A stretch of DNA of 64,000 nt from Staphylococcus condimenti (GTDB lineage: Bacteria; Bacillota; Bacilli; Staphylococcales; Staphylococcaceae): contig NZ_CP015114.1 in assembly GCF_001618885.1 (NCBI RefSeq), forward strand, positions 1,116,001-1,180,000, given 5' to 3'. The notes under the pieces are model-generated. The model worked only from the letters and a program-made list of their open reading frames with translations, made no database searches and was not told the origin of the DNA. Numbering within the stretch: the first letter of the stretch is position 1; each line of letters begins with the position of its first letter. Shown here piece by piece: positions 29,769 through 39,257 of the stretch. The translations under genes were made by a program, and so were the position numbers.

Positions 29769-30272
29769 ATGTCTAATGAAGGACGTAAAAAAGAAGAACT
29801 AGAAGATATTACGTTATTAGGGAATCAAAATAATACGTATAACTTTGATTATAGACCTGATGTCTTAGAAACATTTGACAACAAACATCAAGGAAGAGAT
29901 TATTTTGTAAAATTCAATTGTCCTGAGTTCACATCACTTTGCCCTATTACTGGACAACCTGATTTTGCAACAATTTATATTTCCTATATACCAAATGTAA
30001 AAATGGTAGAATCTAAATCATTAAAACTTTACTTATTCAGCTTCAGAAACCATGGTGATTTTCACGAAGACTGTATGAATATTATCATGAATGATTTAAT
30101 TGATTTAATGGACCCTCATTATATTGAAGTCTGGGGCAAATTCACACCACGCGGCGGTATTTCAATCGATCCATATACAAATTATGGCCGTCCAGATTCT
30201 AAGTATGAACAAATGGCTGAATACCGTATGATGAATCATGATTTATATCCAGAAACAATTGATAACAGATAA
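29769..30272 (+). CDS. queF: NADPH-dependent 7-cyano-7-deazaguanine reductase
   Basis: Reduces preQ0 to preQ1 in queuosine biosynthesis. Unimodular type (167 residues) of the tunnelling fold. The catalytic Cys is in [14 protein letters not shown] (about 57-70), followed by the QueF motif region [20 protein letters not shown] (about 79-98), with substrate Glu and NADPH-binding residues. It complements queCDE at 50.4-52.2 kb. The ribosome site is AAAGGAGAG. Confidence 0.95.
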   Translation: MSNEGRKKEELEDITLLGNQNNTYNFDYRPDVLETFDNKHQGRDYFVKFNCPEFTSLCPITGQPDFATIYISYIPNVKMVESKSLKLYLFSFRNHGDFHEDCMNIIMNDLIDLMDPHYIEVWGKFTPRGGISIDPYTNYGRPDSKYEQMAEYRMMNHDLYPETIDNR

Positions 30273-30282
30273 TTTAAATTAA

Positions 30283-30363
30283 AGCATCCGCTTTGTACTG
30301 CACCCTAAAGTTGAAAATGAAAAACTCAACTTTAGAAGTCCGCTGCACTTCGGGTGCTTTTTT
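30283..30363 (+). terminator. Branched terminator after queF
   Basis: Outer stem AGCATCCG (30283-30290) with CGGGTGCT (30351-30358), then TTTTTT. Inside is a second perfect stem CTAAAGTTGA / TCAACTTTAG. An unusually large, branched design. Confidence 0.85.
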
Positions 30364-30491
30364 GATAATTAAATAATATTCTCCCTTTAGTGTAATAAAC
30401 ATATATAATAATATTAAACAATATTCAGAATTTTCTTGTATATTTTTCTTTGATGGCTTAAACTTATTTTTAAGCGGTTAGGGGGAAAATT

Positions 30492-32012
30492 ATGAATAAA
30501 AAACAATATACACGCGAAGAGGTTGTCAACAGCATTCCACGTACAGGCTTCTTTGGACATCCTAAAGGACTTAGCACATTATTCTTCACTGAATTTTGGG
30601 AGAGATTCAGTTATTATGGTATGAAAGCCATTTTAGTTTATTACCTATACTATTCAGTCGCAAAAGGCGGCTTTGGATTAGATGAATCTGTTGCAATGCA
30701 AATCGTGGCATTATACGGAACATTAATTTATATGTCCGGCGTCATCGGTGGTTGGATAGCCGACCGAATAACAGGTACACAAAATGCAGTTTTCTTTGGC
30801 GGAATATTTATAATGTTCGGTCATATTATCTTAAGTTTACCTGGTAATTTAACAGCTGTAATGATTGCATTATTGCTATTAATCATCGGTACAGGTTTAT
30901 TAAAACCTAACATTTCAACAACTGTCGGAGAATTATACGAAAAAAATGATCCTCGTGTAGACTCAGCATTTACAATCTTCTACATGGGTATCAATGCAGG
31001 TGCTTTATTATCCCCGCTTATTACAGGTTACTTGCAAACTCGTATTGGCTTTCATGCAGGATTCGCCACTGCAGCAATCGGTATGTTTATCGGACTTGTT
31101 GTTTATTGGACTAAACGTAAGAAATATTTGAATTTAGCAGGTTTAACAGTACATAATCCAATGTCTAAAAGTGATGTGAAGAAATTTTCACTTATTACCA
31201 TTATCGTCGTTGCAGCATTTGTACTATACCTTGTTATCTTAAAAGTTTTTAATGCATTAACTATCGAAAACTTCAGCTTACTTGTCACTATTCTCGGTAT
31301 TGCTTTACCAGTTTACATTGTGACACGTATGTTGATGAGTAAAGAAGCAACTCCAGAAGAAAAATCACGCGTACGAAGTTATATTCCGTTATATATTACA
31401 TCAGTTGCATTCTGGATGATCCAAGAACAAGGTTCAACAATTCTTGCAAACTTTGCAGATAAAAATACACAATTAAAAATGTCTGAACTTACAGGCGGAG
31501 CAATTCATTTTGATATTCCGGCAGCTTGGTTCCAATCACTTAACCCTATTTTCATCGTTGCATTAGCTCCAGTGTTTGCTACATTATGGGTAAAACTAGG
31601 CAAACGAAATCCATCTACTGTAATGAAATTTGCGATCGGTGCAATTATTGCGGGTCTTTCTTATCTCATTATGATGATTCCATTGGCTGGCGGTTTACAT
31701 GGTGAATTAATCAATCCTATTTGGTTAGTACTCAGCTTTTTACTCATTACAATTGGTGAGCTTTGTATATCTCCAGTAGGTTTAGCGACAACTACTAAAC
31801 TCGCACCATATGCTTTTACAGCCCAAATGATGAGTTTATGGATGTTAAGTAATGCGACAGCCCAAGGATTAAATGCACAACTTGTTGTTGTATATAAATC
31901 AATGAATCCTTCACAATACTTCATGTATTCAGGTTTGTTAACAATTATTATCGGTGTTCTACTCATTATCGTTTCACCTATGGTTAAACGTGCTATGAAA
32001 GGTATCCACTAA
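30492..32012 (+). CDS. POT-family proton-coupled peptide transporter, copy 1
   Basis: Imports di- and tripeptides with protons. About 14 membrane helices in 506 residues. The POT signature EFWERFSYYGMKAI (about 36-49) carries the ExxERFxYYG proton/peptide motif. GGWIADRITGT and the second signature region FYMGINAGALLSPL follow. DtpT-like. The next gene is a paralogue in tandem, each with its own terminator. Confidence 0.94.
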   Translation: MNKKQYTREEVVNSIPRTGFFGHPKGLSTLFFTEFWERFSYYGMKAILVYYLYYSVAKGGFGLDESVAMQIVALYGTLIYMSGVIGGWIADRITGTQNAVFFGGIFIMFGHIILSLPGNLTAVMIALLLLIIGTGLLKPNISTTVGELYEKNDPRVDSAFTIFYMGINAGALLSPLITGYLQTRIGFHAGFATAAIGMFIGLVVYWTKRKKYLNLAGLTVHNPMSKSDVKKFSLITIIVVAAFVLYLVILKVFNALTIENFSLLVTILGIALPVYIVTRMLMSKEATPEEKSRVRSYIPLYITSVAFWMIQEQGSTILANFADKNTQLKMSELTGGAIHFDIPAAWFQSLNPIFIVALAPVFATLWVKLGKRNPSTVMKFAIGAIIAGLSYLIMMIPLAGGLHGELINPIWLVLSFLLITIGELCISPVGLATTTKLAPYAFTAQMMSLWMLSNATAQGLNAQLVVVYKSMNPSQYFMYSGLLTIIIGVLLIIVSPMVKRAMKGIH

Positions 32013-32029
32013 AAGTGCTGATTTATATT

Positions 32030-32066
32030 AGGTTTAGAACTAACAATAGTTCTAAGCCTTTTTTTG
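32030..32066 (+). terminator. Terminator of POT copy 1
   Basis: Stem GGTTTAGAACTA / TAGTTCTAAGCC (one mismatch), 4-base loop, then seven T. Confidence 0.9.
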
Positions 32067-32243
32067 TTGTAAAAATAATCAAATCCTTCAACTAATAACT
32101 CAAAAAATAAAGATATAATTGACAACTATAATATTCAGAAAATTGTTAATATTATTATTTTAAGAAAATTATTGAAACTATTAATCTTTGAGAGTACAAT
32201 CTAATATAATCAGCCCGTTTAGGATAGAAAGGTCGGGATTAAT

Positions 32244-33746
32244 TTGCAGAATAATTTGCATAATCAGCATGTTCAAGAAATTCCACAAAAAGGATTCTTT
32301 GGACATCCAAGAGGATTAGGAGTACTCTTCTTTGTAGAATTTTGGGAGCGATTCAGTTACTACGGAATGCGCGCACTCTTAATCTTTTACATGTTTTACG
32401 CTATTAAAGATGGCGGTTTAGGTATGGACGAAGTTACAGCCCAGTCTGTAATGTCTATTTATGGGTCACTTATCTTTATGACTACCATCATTGGAGGATG
32501 GATAGCAGATAGGATTACAGGTACCCGCAACGCAACAATGTATGGCGCAGTGTTAATTATTGTAGGTCACGTTGTATTGAGTTTACCACTCGCAAATATT
32601 GGATTATATGTATCAATGTTCTTTATTATTATAGGTTCAGGTCTTATGAAACCGAATATTTCCAATATTGTTGGACGCCTGTACCCTGAAAACGATTCAC
32701 GTATCGATTCAGGTTTTGTTATTTTCTATATGGCTGTAAACATGGGCGCTTTGGTAGCTCCTCTTGTATTAAACCAATTCTCTGATAATCATAAATTCCA
32801 TCAAGGATTTTTAATTGCAGCAATTGGTATGGCTGTGGCACTTGTTATCTACTTAATTTTCAACAAACGCAACTTAGGTAATGTGGGGTCAGCACCAACC
32901 AACCCACTGTCATCAGCAGAAAAGAAACGTTACAGCCTTATTTTTGGTGCAATTGCAGCACTCATCGCTATTGTATTAGTTATTACAATATCAACTGGTA
33001 CATTTTCATTCAATTTGATTAGTACAACGGTATTAATCTTAGGTGTTGCATTACCAATTATTTACTTTACGATTATGATTCGAAGCAAAGAAGTTTCAGA
33101 TGATGAACGTTCACGTGTTATCTCATTTATCCCTTTATTCATTATTGGCGTTATTTTCTGGTCAATACAAGAACAAGGTTCAAATGTATTAAACATCTTT
33201 GCATTCAAAGGTACTGATATGACAATCAACCTATTCGGTTGGACATCAAGTTTCGGTAAAACATATTTCCAATCGATTAATCCATTGTTTATTGTATTGC
33301 TTGGACCAGTGATTTCTTATATTTGGAAAAAAATGGGAGATCGTCAACCAAGTTTAGCAACAAAATTCGTTTGGGGTGCTGTGCTTGCAGGTATTTCTTA
33401 TATCATGATCGCCTTTGTGATGATGGGAAGTAATGGGCATCAAATTACTGTAAACTGGGTTATCTTATCTTATATTATTTGTGTAATCGGTGAATTGTGT
33501 ATTTCACCAACAGGTAACAGTGCTGCTGTAAAATTAGCACCAAAAGCCTTCAATTCACAAATGATGAGTTTATGGTTACTTACAAATGCCACTGCTCAAG
33601 CAATTAACGGAACTCTTGTAAAACTAATCAAACCATTAGGCTACCAAAATTATTTCTTATTCTTAGGCTGTTTAGCAGTAGTCATCGGATTAGTAACACT
33701 TGCATTTGTACCTAAAATCGTAAAAGGTATGCGTGGACTTCGTTAA
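32244..33746 (+). CDS. POT-family proton-coupled peptide transporter, copy 2
   Basis: Paralogue of the upstream gene: GFFGHPRGLGVLFFVEFWERFSYYGMRAL at the N-terminus, GGWIADRITGTRNA, and FYMAVNMGALVAPL. 500 residues. The start is TTG, with AAAGGTCGGG upstream. The region around residues 300-345 differs most from copy 1 and could change peptide preference. I recall only one such gene at this locus in S. aureus, so this may be a lineage-specific duplication. Confidence 0.94.
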   Translation: MQNNLHNQHVQEIPQKGFFGHPRGLGVLFFVEFWERFSYYGMRALLIFYMFYAIKDGGLGMDEVTAQSVMSIYGSLIFMTTIIGGWIADRITGTRNATMYGAVLIIVGHVVLSLPLANIGLYVSMFFIIIGSGLMKPNISNIVGRLYPENDSRIDSGFVIFYMAVNMGALVAPLVLNQFSDNHKFHQGFLIAAIGMAVALVIYLIFNKRNLGNVGSAPTNPLSSAEKKRYSLIFGAIAALIAIVLVITISTGTFSFNLISTTVLILGVALPIIYFTIMIRSKEVSDDERSRVISFIPLFIIGVIFWSIQEQGSNVLNIFAFKGTDMTINLFGWTSSFGKTYFQSINPLFIVLLGPVISYIWKKMGDRQPSLATKFVWGAVLAGISYIMIAFVMMGSNGHQITVNWVILSYIICVIGELCISPTGNSAAVKLAPKAFNSQMMSLWLLTNATAQAINGTLVKLIKPLGYQNYFLFLGCLAVVIGLVTLAFVPKIVKGMRGLR

Positions 33747-33771
33747 ATGTCACAATATTAATATTTTTTTC

Positions 33772-33809
33772 AAAGAAGACTATTCACAACTTTGAATAGT
33801 CTTCTTTTT
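33772..33809 (+). terminator. Terminator of POT copy 2
   Basis: Stem AAGAAGACTATTC / GAATAGTCTTCTT with an 8-base loop, then T-run. Confidence 0.92.
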
Positions 33810-33833
33810 ATTTACTAATTAAATAATCAATAT

Positions 33834-33880
33834 ATAAAAAAACGCCAGCCAACATACTTTAAAAATTGTCGACTGACGTT
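33834..33880 (-). terminator. Terminator of the Fur-box methyltransferase
   Basis: On the minus strand AACGTCAGTCGAC pairs with GTTGGCTGGCGTT (several G-U pairs), followed by seven U. Confidence 0.85.
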
Positions 33881-33887
33881 TGCTTTT

Positions 33888-34640
33888 TTATTTTCTTGCA
33901 GCGTGTACAATATAGTTCATACGTTCCTTCAATTTGTTCATAGTCTTAAACATAGTAAAAAACATTGGACGATTTTCTGTTTTCAATGCATTACGTATAA
34001 TTTTTGCAGTTCCAAGCACACCTTCATCACGAATCATACCAGCTGGAGTCATTAAACTCATAGCCCCTATTTTTGAAGTTATTTGTGTAAATCCTGCTTC
34101 TTCGTATAACTTTCTCCAATCAGCTGTCGGCAAAGGCGTTACTTTCACATTAATCGCTGCACTCAACTCTTCTTGTATGTACTTTGTATTTTCAGGGTTA
34201 AGGATAGCAATATCATGTGTCAGTAATATTCCTCCTGGTTTTAACACTCTATAATATTCTTTTAACGCTTTTTCTTTAGCTTGGATAGGCAGCATTGTTA
34301 ACATTGCTTCATTTAAAACAATATCAAATGTATTATCATCAAAAGGTAACTTCATCGCATTTGCTTGTTGGATATGAATTAAATGTTCTAGATTATTTTT
34401 CTGTACATTTTGTTTTCCTTTTTCTAATGCTTTTTTATTCAGATCAACTGCATCTATTTCACAACCATAACGTTTTGCTAACATAATTGAAGTCGTACAC
34501 ATATTGCATGCTACTTCTAATACTTTCTTATCTTTCTTAAAATGACCTTTATCTATTAACCAATCTGTAGCTTCTTTGCCACCAGGTCTTAAACGGGTTT
34601 TCCCTAATTTAGCTAAAAATGTATGTCCTGCTTCAGCCAT
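33888..34640 (-). CDS. Class I SAM-dependent methyltransferase, probably iron-regulated
   Basis: Rossmann-fold methyltransferase, 250 residues, substrate unknown. SAM motif I reads VLEVACNMCTTSIMLA (about 40-55) where most relatives have a GxGxG loop. The acidic end of strand 2 is IDAVDLNKKAL, and the post-I motif is DIVLNEAMLTMLP. The C-terminal 70 residues are helical and basic. The start is preceded by GGAGGGTGA. A near-perfect Fur box sits 20 bases upstream, suggesting repression by iron. It is flanked by terminators on both sides, so it is its own unit. Confidence 0.85.
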   Translation of the reverse strand: MAEAGHTFLAKLGKTRLRPGGKEATDWLIDKGHFKKDKKVLEVACNMCTTSIMLAKRYGCEIDAVDLNKKALEKGKQNVQKNNLEHLIHIQQANAMKLPFDDNTFDIVLNEAMLTMLPIQAKEKALKEYYRVLKPGGILLTHDIAILNPENTKYIQEELSAAINVKVTPLPTADWRKLYEEAGFTQITSKIGAMSLMTPAGMIRDEGVLGTAKIIRNALKTENRPMFFTMFKTMNKLKERMNYIVHAARK

Positions 34641-34659
34641 AACTCTTCACCCTCCTAAT

Positions 34660-34674
34660 TGATAACTATTATCA
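34660..34674 (-). promoter_or_regulatory. Fur box of the methyltransferase gene
   Basis: TGATAAC-T-ATTATCA: 14 of 15 positions match the 7-1-7 Fur box, and the repeat extends outward with AAT/ATT. It is the only other such site I found besides the one at sstA. Confidence 0.8.
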
Positions 34675-34740
34675 ATTAAAGAATAGCATACAAATGTTGA
34701 AAACAACATAAAATAGCCTGAAAATTCACAATATAGACGC

Positions 34741-34780
34741 AAAAAAGTAGACTAATTCACTTAAGTGAATTAGTCTACTT
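34741..34780 (-). terminator. Terminator of the deoxyribonucleotidase, 36-bp perfect palindrome
   Basis: The bases 34745-34780 form a perfect palindrome (18-base arms starting AAGTAGACTAATTCACTT), with a minus-strand U-run from 34741-34746. Confidence 0.9.
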
Positions 34781-34791
34781 ACTGTAATTTA

Positions 34792-35334
34792 CTATATTTC
34801 TTCATTTCCTAGGAAATATTTTTCAATTTCTCTCCAATTGTTTACACGATCAAAGTCTTCATTATGGATATTATGTGCTGCAGTATACATCAATGATTTA
34901 CCAGTAAAACGTGCTAATTGGCGTGGATTATCGTCAATTAGGTAATCAGCTTTTACAATATTTTTACGCCCGCAAAAAACAAAGTTCTGTGGGTCTAAGA
35001 ATGGAAAATGCATACGTAACCATTCATATTTTTCATGAAATGACGTTGGAACATCCATAGCTGCTGTAGCAATATAAACATCATAATGTTTAGATAGCTT
35101 CTCAACTACTTCTTGTGAATCTTGGATGACTTCCAGATTTTTAAAGAAGCCCGGTTCTTTTAATACTTCATCTAAAACACCTTCATGTTCTGGCATAAAA
35201 TGACGGAGTTTATTTCCATCTAAAAGCGTTTCTTTAATGCCTAAATCTGTACGTGCATTAACTTCTTCAATCAGAGCTTTGATTGTATCTGCTAATACCT
35301 CATCCATATCAATTGCGATTGATTCTCTCTCCAT
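34792..35334 (-). CDS. 5'(3')-deoxyribonucleotidase
   Basis: HAD-superfamily phosphatase that dephosphorylates deoxynucleoside monophosphates. The nucleophile motif is [11 protein letters not shown] (about 7-17; Asp9 and Asp11). Motif II is YIATAAMD, and the distal acid motif is [12 protein letters not shown] (about 138-149). 180 residues, NT5C family. It stands alone between hisC and the methyltransferase. Confidence 0.9.
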   Translation of the reverse strand: MERESIAIDMDEVLADTIKALIEEVNARTDLGIKETLLDGNKLRHFMPEHEGVLDEVLKEPGFFKNLEVIQDSQEVVEKLSKHYDVYIATAAMDVPTSFHEKYEWLRMHFPFLDPQNFVFCGRKNIVKADYLIDDNPRQLARFTGKSLMYTAAHNIHNEDFDRVNNWREIEKYFLGNEEI

Positions 35335-35402
35335 AATATGTAACTTCCTTTCCTTTTTATCCCTTTCGAGTATAGCATATCTTAAATATTAAATTGTGAA
35401 TA

Positions 35403-35453
35403 GAAAAAAGAGCAGAACTGGCAGCGATTTGATTATTATCGCCATTCTGCTCT
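35403..35453 (-). terminator. Terminator of hisC
   Basis: Stem AAGAGCAGAA-TGGC-GCGA with TCGC-CA-TTCTGCTCTT (small bulges), then a minus-strand U-run. Confidence 0.88.
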
Positions 35454-35489
35454 TAAATAAGATATTAACTTAGAATAATCGTGCTTATA

Positions 35490-36554
35490 TTATGCTTCAA
35501 AATCAAAGTTTTTCAATACTTCTATCATTTTATCATTTTGTTCTGGGAATCCAATCGTAATACGTACACCGATTGGGAATTCTCTTGTAATACATCCTAC
35601 TTTAAGTAAAGCTTCATACAATTCTTTCGGACGCTTAGTATTTACAAAAATAAAGTTCGTTTGACTATCAAAGAAATGCTTACTCTCTGGAATATTAAAG
35701 AATTTAGCACGCTCTTTTGCATTACGTTTTTGAATTTCATTAACGTAATCTTGATCTTCATAAGCAGCAACAGCAGCATACTCTGACAAACGTCCTACAT
35801 TAAATGGCGGACGAATAATATTATAGTGATGAATTGCTTCTTCTGTTGCAATTACGTATCCTACACGTAATCCTGCAAGTCCATACGCCTTAGAGAATGT
35901 ACGCATTAAAAATGCATTAGGAAACTTCTCTTGTAATTTCAAAGTATCTGGGAAATCATCAGCAGTTACAAATTCGAAGTAAGCTTCATCTACAAGCACA
36001 GGTACATTACTCGGCACTCTTTCTAAAAATGCTTCTAACGCTTCATGTGTAACATAAGTACCAGTAGGATTGTTTGGATTACAAATCCAAACTAATGCAG
36101 TGTCTTCATCAATTTCATTTAAAATACCATCTAAATCAAATTGACCATTTTCTTTTAACGGTACTTGTACCACTTCAGCTGCTTCAACAATGGCATTGTG
36201 GTAATATTGACCGAATGTCGCCTGGCTCGTTACAATCTTATCACCCGGTGTTAATACTGCACGTGAAATCATTAAAATTACTTCATCTAATCCTGCACCA
36301 AATAGGATACGATTCTCATCTATATTAAGTGTATCTGCAATTTTTTTGCGAAGTGTAGGCGCGCCTGTCTCAGGATAATAAAGGACTTCATCTACATGTT
36401 CTTTAATTGCTTCTTTTGCTTTTGGAGAAGGTCCGTATAAATTTTCATTTGATGCGAGTTTATGCAAATCAATATCTAGACCAAACTCTTTTTTTAATGC
36501 TCTTGGTGACAATCCAGGTTGGTATGCTGATAACTGTTGAATTTGTTCTTTCAT
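35490..36554 (-). CDS. hisC: Histidinol-phosphate/aromatic aminotransferase
   Basis: PLP-dependent class I/II aminotransferase. Motifs: [13 protein letters not shown] at the N-terminus, [10 protein letters not shown] (about 155-164), DEAYFEF (about 187-193) and the PLP lysine in [15 protein letters not shown] (about 215-229). The frame is open to 36623, but the ATG at 36554 ([14 protein letters not shown]), ten bases after GGGGG, is the conserved start, giving 354 residues. There is no his operon nearby, so it may serve phenylalanine or tyrosine too. Confidence 0.9.
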   Translation of the reverse strand: MKEQIQQLSAYQPGLSPRALKKEFGLDIDLHKLASNENLYGPSPKAKEAIKEHVDEVLYYPETGAPTLRKKIADTLNIDENRILFGAGLDEVILMISRAVLTPGDKIVTSQATFGQYYHNAIVEAAEVVQVPLKENGQFDLDGILNEIDEDTALVWICNPNNPTGTYVTHEALEAFLERVPSNVPVLVDEAYFEFVTADDFPDTLKLQEKFPNAFLMRTFSKAYGLAGLRVGYVIATEEAIHHYNIIRPPFNVGRLSEYAAVAAYEDQDYVNEIQKRNAKERAKFFNIPESKHFFDSQTNFIFVNTKRPKELYEALLKVGCITREFPIGVRITIGFPEQNDKMIEVLKNFDFEA

Positions 36555-36642
36555 GCGGTTAAGCCCCCTACTAAATTTACTGATATTTTCGAATTTAATA
36601 AATATTATAGCCCTTTTTACCATTGGAATGCAAACCTGATTT

Positions 36643-36689
36643 TAAAAGAAAAGTACTGAGAATGCTTTAAAGCTTCCTCAGTACTTTTA
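36643..36689 (-). terminator. Terminator of opuBA-opuBB
   Basis: Stem AAAAGTACTGAG / CTCAGTACTTTT with a nested AGCATT-like inner loop, U-run on the minus strand. Confidence 0.88.
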
Positions 36690-36692
36690 TGC

Positions 36693-38207
36693 TTATTTAA
36701 TTAAATGATGTTTTTTCAAATAATCTTTCGCTACTTTATATGGATCTTCATTCTTAACAGTAACTTTATAGTTCATTTCTTGCATTTCTTCATCTGTAAT
36801 TTTTCCTGCTAATTTATTGAGCGGTTTTTTAATTTCAGGATGTTCTTTCAAGTATTTTTCTTTAAATAACGGTGCACCTTGATAAGGTGGGAAAACATGC
36901 TTATCATCTTTTAAGACAACCATGTCATATTGTTTTAATTCCGCATCTGTTGAGTATGCATCTATTAAATTAATATCACCTTTCTTAACTGCTTGATAAC
37001 GTAATTTAGGTTCCATCGTACGTATTTTATTGAAATGTAAATCGTACGCTTTAGAGACTGCTTTAAATCCATCTGGACGATCATTAAATTCGAGTGTGAA
37101 ACCTGGTTTGATTTCATCTTTAACTTTATCTAAATCACCAATAGTTTTCAAATGATGTTTCTCAGCAAAATCACGTTTAACAGCTAAGGCATACGTATTA
37201 TTATATTTCATCGGTTTTAATAAAGTCATGTTATCTTTCTTTTCAAGACTTGTTTTAGCTTGCTCATAAACTTTATGCTCTTCTTTAGATTTTAAAGGTT
37301 CTTTTGTTAATTCACCTAAAACTGTACCTGTAAATTCTAAATAACCATCGATATCATCAGATTTTAAAGCATTGAACAAGAATGATGTTTTACCCATGCC
37401 ATCCTTAACATCAACAGTGTCATCTGTTTCTTCCTCAATTAAGATTTTATACATATTGGTAATAATTGAAGGCTCAGAACCTAGTTTACCGGCAATTGTT
37501 ACCTTGTCACCTTTACTGCCAAACAATGGGATAACGATAACTAATACAACAATAATTAAAAGTGCACCTAATGTAATCAAGATTTTTTTGTAAGACAACT
37601 TTTGAATATAACGTAAAGCTAAATCAAAAACAATCGCTAAAATAGCTGCTGGTATAGCACCTAATAAGATTAATGAGCTGTTATTTCGGTCAATACCTAA
37701 TAAGATTAAATCACCTAGGCCGCCTGCACCAATTAATGCTGCTAGTGTGGCAGTACCAATTATTAATACCATTGCTGTACGAATACCTGCCATAATGATA
37801 GGCATAGCAATAGGTAATTCTACTTTTGTCAGCCTTCTGCACGGCTTCATACCGATACCTTTAGCCGCTTCAACTAACGAAGGATCGACTTCTTTTATCC
37901 CGGTATATGTATTTCTGAGAATCGGCAGCAATGCGTACACGACTAAAGCAATAATAGCTGGCACTGTACCAATACCAAAAATCGGAATCATTAAACCTAA
38001 TAAAGCCAATGAAGGAATAGTTTGAAGCACAGCCGCAATATTTATAACAAATTCAGAAATATATTTTGTTTTAGTCAAAAATATACCAAGCGGTACACCA
38101 ATCAAACAAGCAATCAATAGTGCAATAAAAGAAATCTGAATATGTTCTAGTAACGTACTAAGCAGTTCACCTTTACGCGTAGAGAGTGTTTCTAAAAATG
38201 CATTCAT
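36693..38207 (-). CDS. opuBB: Osmoprotectant ABC transporter, fused permease and substrate-binding protein
   Basis: A single chain combines a BPD-type permease (about 1-210, six or more helices, EAA loop near VEAAKGIGMKPCRRL) with a C-terminal glycine betaine/choline-binding domain (about 230-504; TIAGKLGSEPSIITNMYK, NTYALAVKRDFAEKH, YSTDAELKQYDMVVLKDD). The binding domain stays tethered outside. It overlaps opuBA by 4 bases. Probable substrate choline or another quaternary amine; the exact ligand is not readable. Confidence 0.9.
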   Translation of the reverse strand: MNAFLETLSTRKGELLSTLLEHIQISFIALLIACLIGVPLGIFLTKTKYISEFVINIAAVLQTIPSLALLGLMIPIFGIGTVPAIIALVVYALLPILRNTYTGIKEVDPSLVEAAKGIGMKPCRRLTKVELPIAMPIIMAGIRTAMVLIIGTATLAALIGAGGLGDLILLGIDRNNSSLILLGAIPAAILAIVFDLALRYIQKLSYKKILITLGALLIIVVLVIVIPLFGSKGDKVTIAGKLGSEPSIITNMYKILIEEETDDTVDVKDGMGKTSFLFNALKSDDIDGYLEFTGTVLGELTKEPLKSKEEHKVYEQAKTSLEKKDNMTLLKPMKYNNTYALAVKRDFAEKHHLKTIGDLDKVKDEIKPGFTLEFNDRPDGFKAVSKAYDLHFNKIRTMEPKLRYQAVKKGDINLIDAYSTDAELKQYDMVVLKDDKHVFPPYQGAPLFKEKYLKEHPEIKKPLNKLAGKITDEEMQEMNYKVTVKNEDPYKVAKDYLKKHHLIK

Positions 38208-39160
38208 GAAGCGTCACCTCTTTCACTATCAGCTAAGAAGTTAAATACATCTTCTCTTGTCAGCATGTGCGTCTTGCCGTTATGTTCAACTGCAACAGCA
38301 TTATAGCGTGCTAAATCTCCGTAAACTTTCTTCAGTGGTGTATCATGTTGAACAACTGGTAAATCTTGAGTAGATTGAAGTGATTTCAACTCTGTATTTT
38401 CTAAAACGTCATCTAATCTCAATTGTTGTTGAATATTTCTATCATACTGACTGATAAACTGTTTTACAAAATCATTTTTAGGATGATTGATAAAGTGCTC
38501 GGGTGTATCAATTTGTTCAACATGTCCTTCATTCAACAAACAAATTCTATCACCTAATTTCATAGCCTCATCAATATCGTGTGTTACAAAAATGATAGTT
38601 TTCTTAATCTGTTTTTGCAGTTCTATTAAATCATCTTGCAATTTTGTACGACTAATTGGATCTAAAGCGCTGAAGGGTTCATCCATTAAAATAACAGGCG
38701 GATCTGCAGCAAGCGCTCTGACAACACCAACACGCTGTCTTTGTCCTCCTGACAACTCATCTGGTTTGCGATCACGATATGTATCCGGATCTAAGTTCAC
38801 CATTTTCAATAACTCATCGACACGTTGGTCAATTTTATCTTTATTCCAGCCCTTCATTTGAGGGACTTGTGCAATATTTTCTTTCACTGACATATGCGGA
38901 AAGAGTGCAATCTGCTGTAATACATAACCGATATCCCAACGCATTTCATAAACTGGATAATCACTAATTGGAGAATCTTTAAAATAAATGTAGCCCTCTG
39001 TCAACGGAATTAAGCGGTTAATCATTTTTAAAGTCGTAGTTTTCCCACAGCCAGAAGGTCCGATTAAAACAAAGAACTCCCCTTCGTTAATTTTAAAGCT
39101 AACATCATCAACAGCAATTTTATTACCATATTTCTTACTGACGTGCTTGAACTCAATCAT
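38204..39160 (-). CDS. opuBA: Osmoprotectant ABC transporter ATPase
   Basis: Drives quaternary-amine uptake with OpuBB. Walker A GPSGCGKTT, signature LSGGQRQRVGVVRAL, Walker B VILMDEPFSALD, switch His in IIFVTHDIDEAM. After the ATPase core a CBS-like tail (about 255-318, HNGKTHMLTREDVFNFL) could sense ionic strength, as in OpuA/OpuC. I favour ATG at 39160 (MIEFKHVSK); a GTG at 39172 in the same frame is possible and the ribosome site does not decide. Confidence 0.92.
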   Translation of the reverse strand: MIEFKHVSKKYGNKIAVDDVSFKINEGEFFVLIGPSGCGKTTTLKMINRLIPLTEGYIYFKDSPISDYPVYEMRWDIGYVLQQIALFPHMSVKENIAQVPQMKGWNKDKIDQRVDELLKMVNLDPDTYRDRKPDELSGGQRQRVGVVRALAADPPVILMDEPFSALDPISRTKLQDDLIELQKQIKKTIIFVTHDIDEAMKLGDRICLLNEGHVEQIDTPEHFINHPKNDFVKQFISQYDRNIQQQLRLDDVLENTELKSLQSTQDLPVVQHDTPLKKVYGDLARYNAVAVEHNGKTHMLTREDVFNFLADSERGDAS

Positions 39161-39186
39161 TCCTTCACCCACATTTCTTTATATTT

Positions 39187-39246
39187 AAAAAAGGACAACA
39201 AGTTAACACTAATTCTGTCCATTCGCTGTTATACTTGTTGTCCTTA
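39187..39246 (-). terminator. Terminator of recQ
   Basis: Perfect 12-bp arms AAGGACAACAAG / CTTGTTGTCCTT about 31 bases apart, followed on the minus strand by a U-run. Confidence 0.85.
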
Positions 39247-39257
39247 TAATAACTTTT

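Noticed and set aside
34745..34780. 36-bp perfect palindrome as an operator
   Set aside because: It directly follows the deoxyribonucleotidase gene and has a U-run, so it is an ordinary terminator.
38487..38861. 124-codon plus-strand ORF
   Set aside because: Antisense to the OpuBA ATPase, with no supporting signal.
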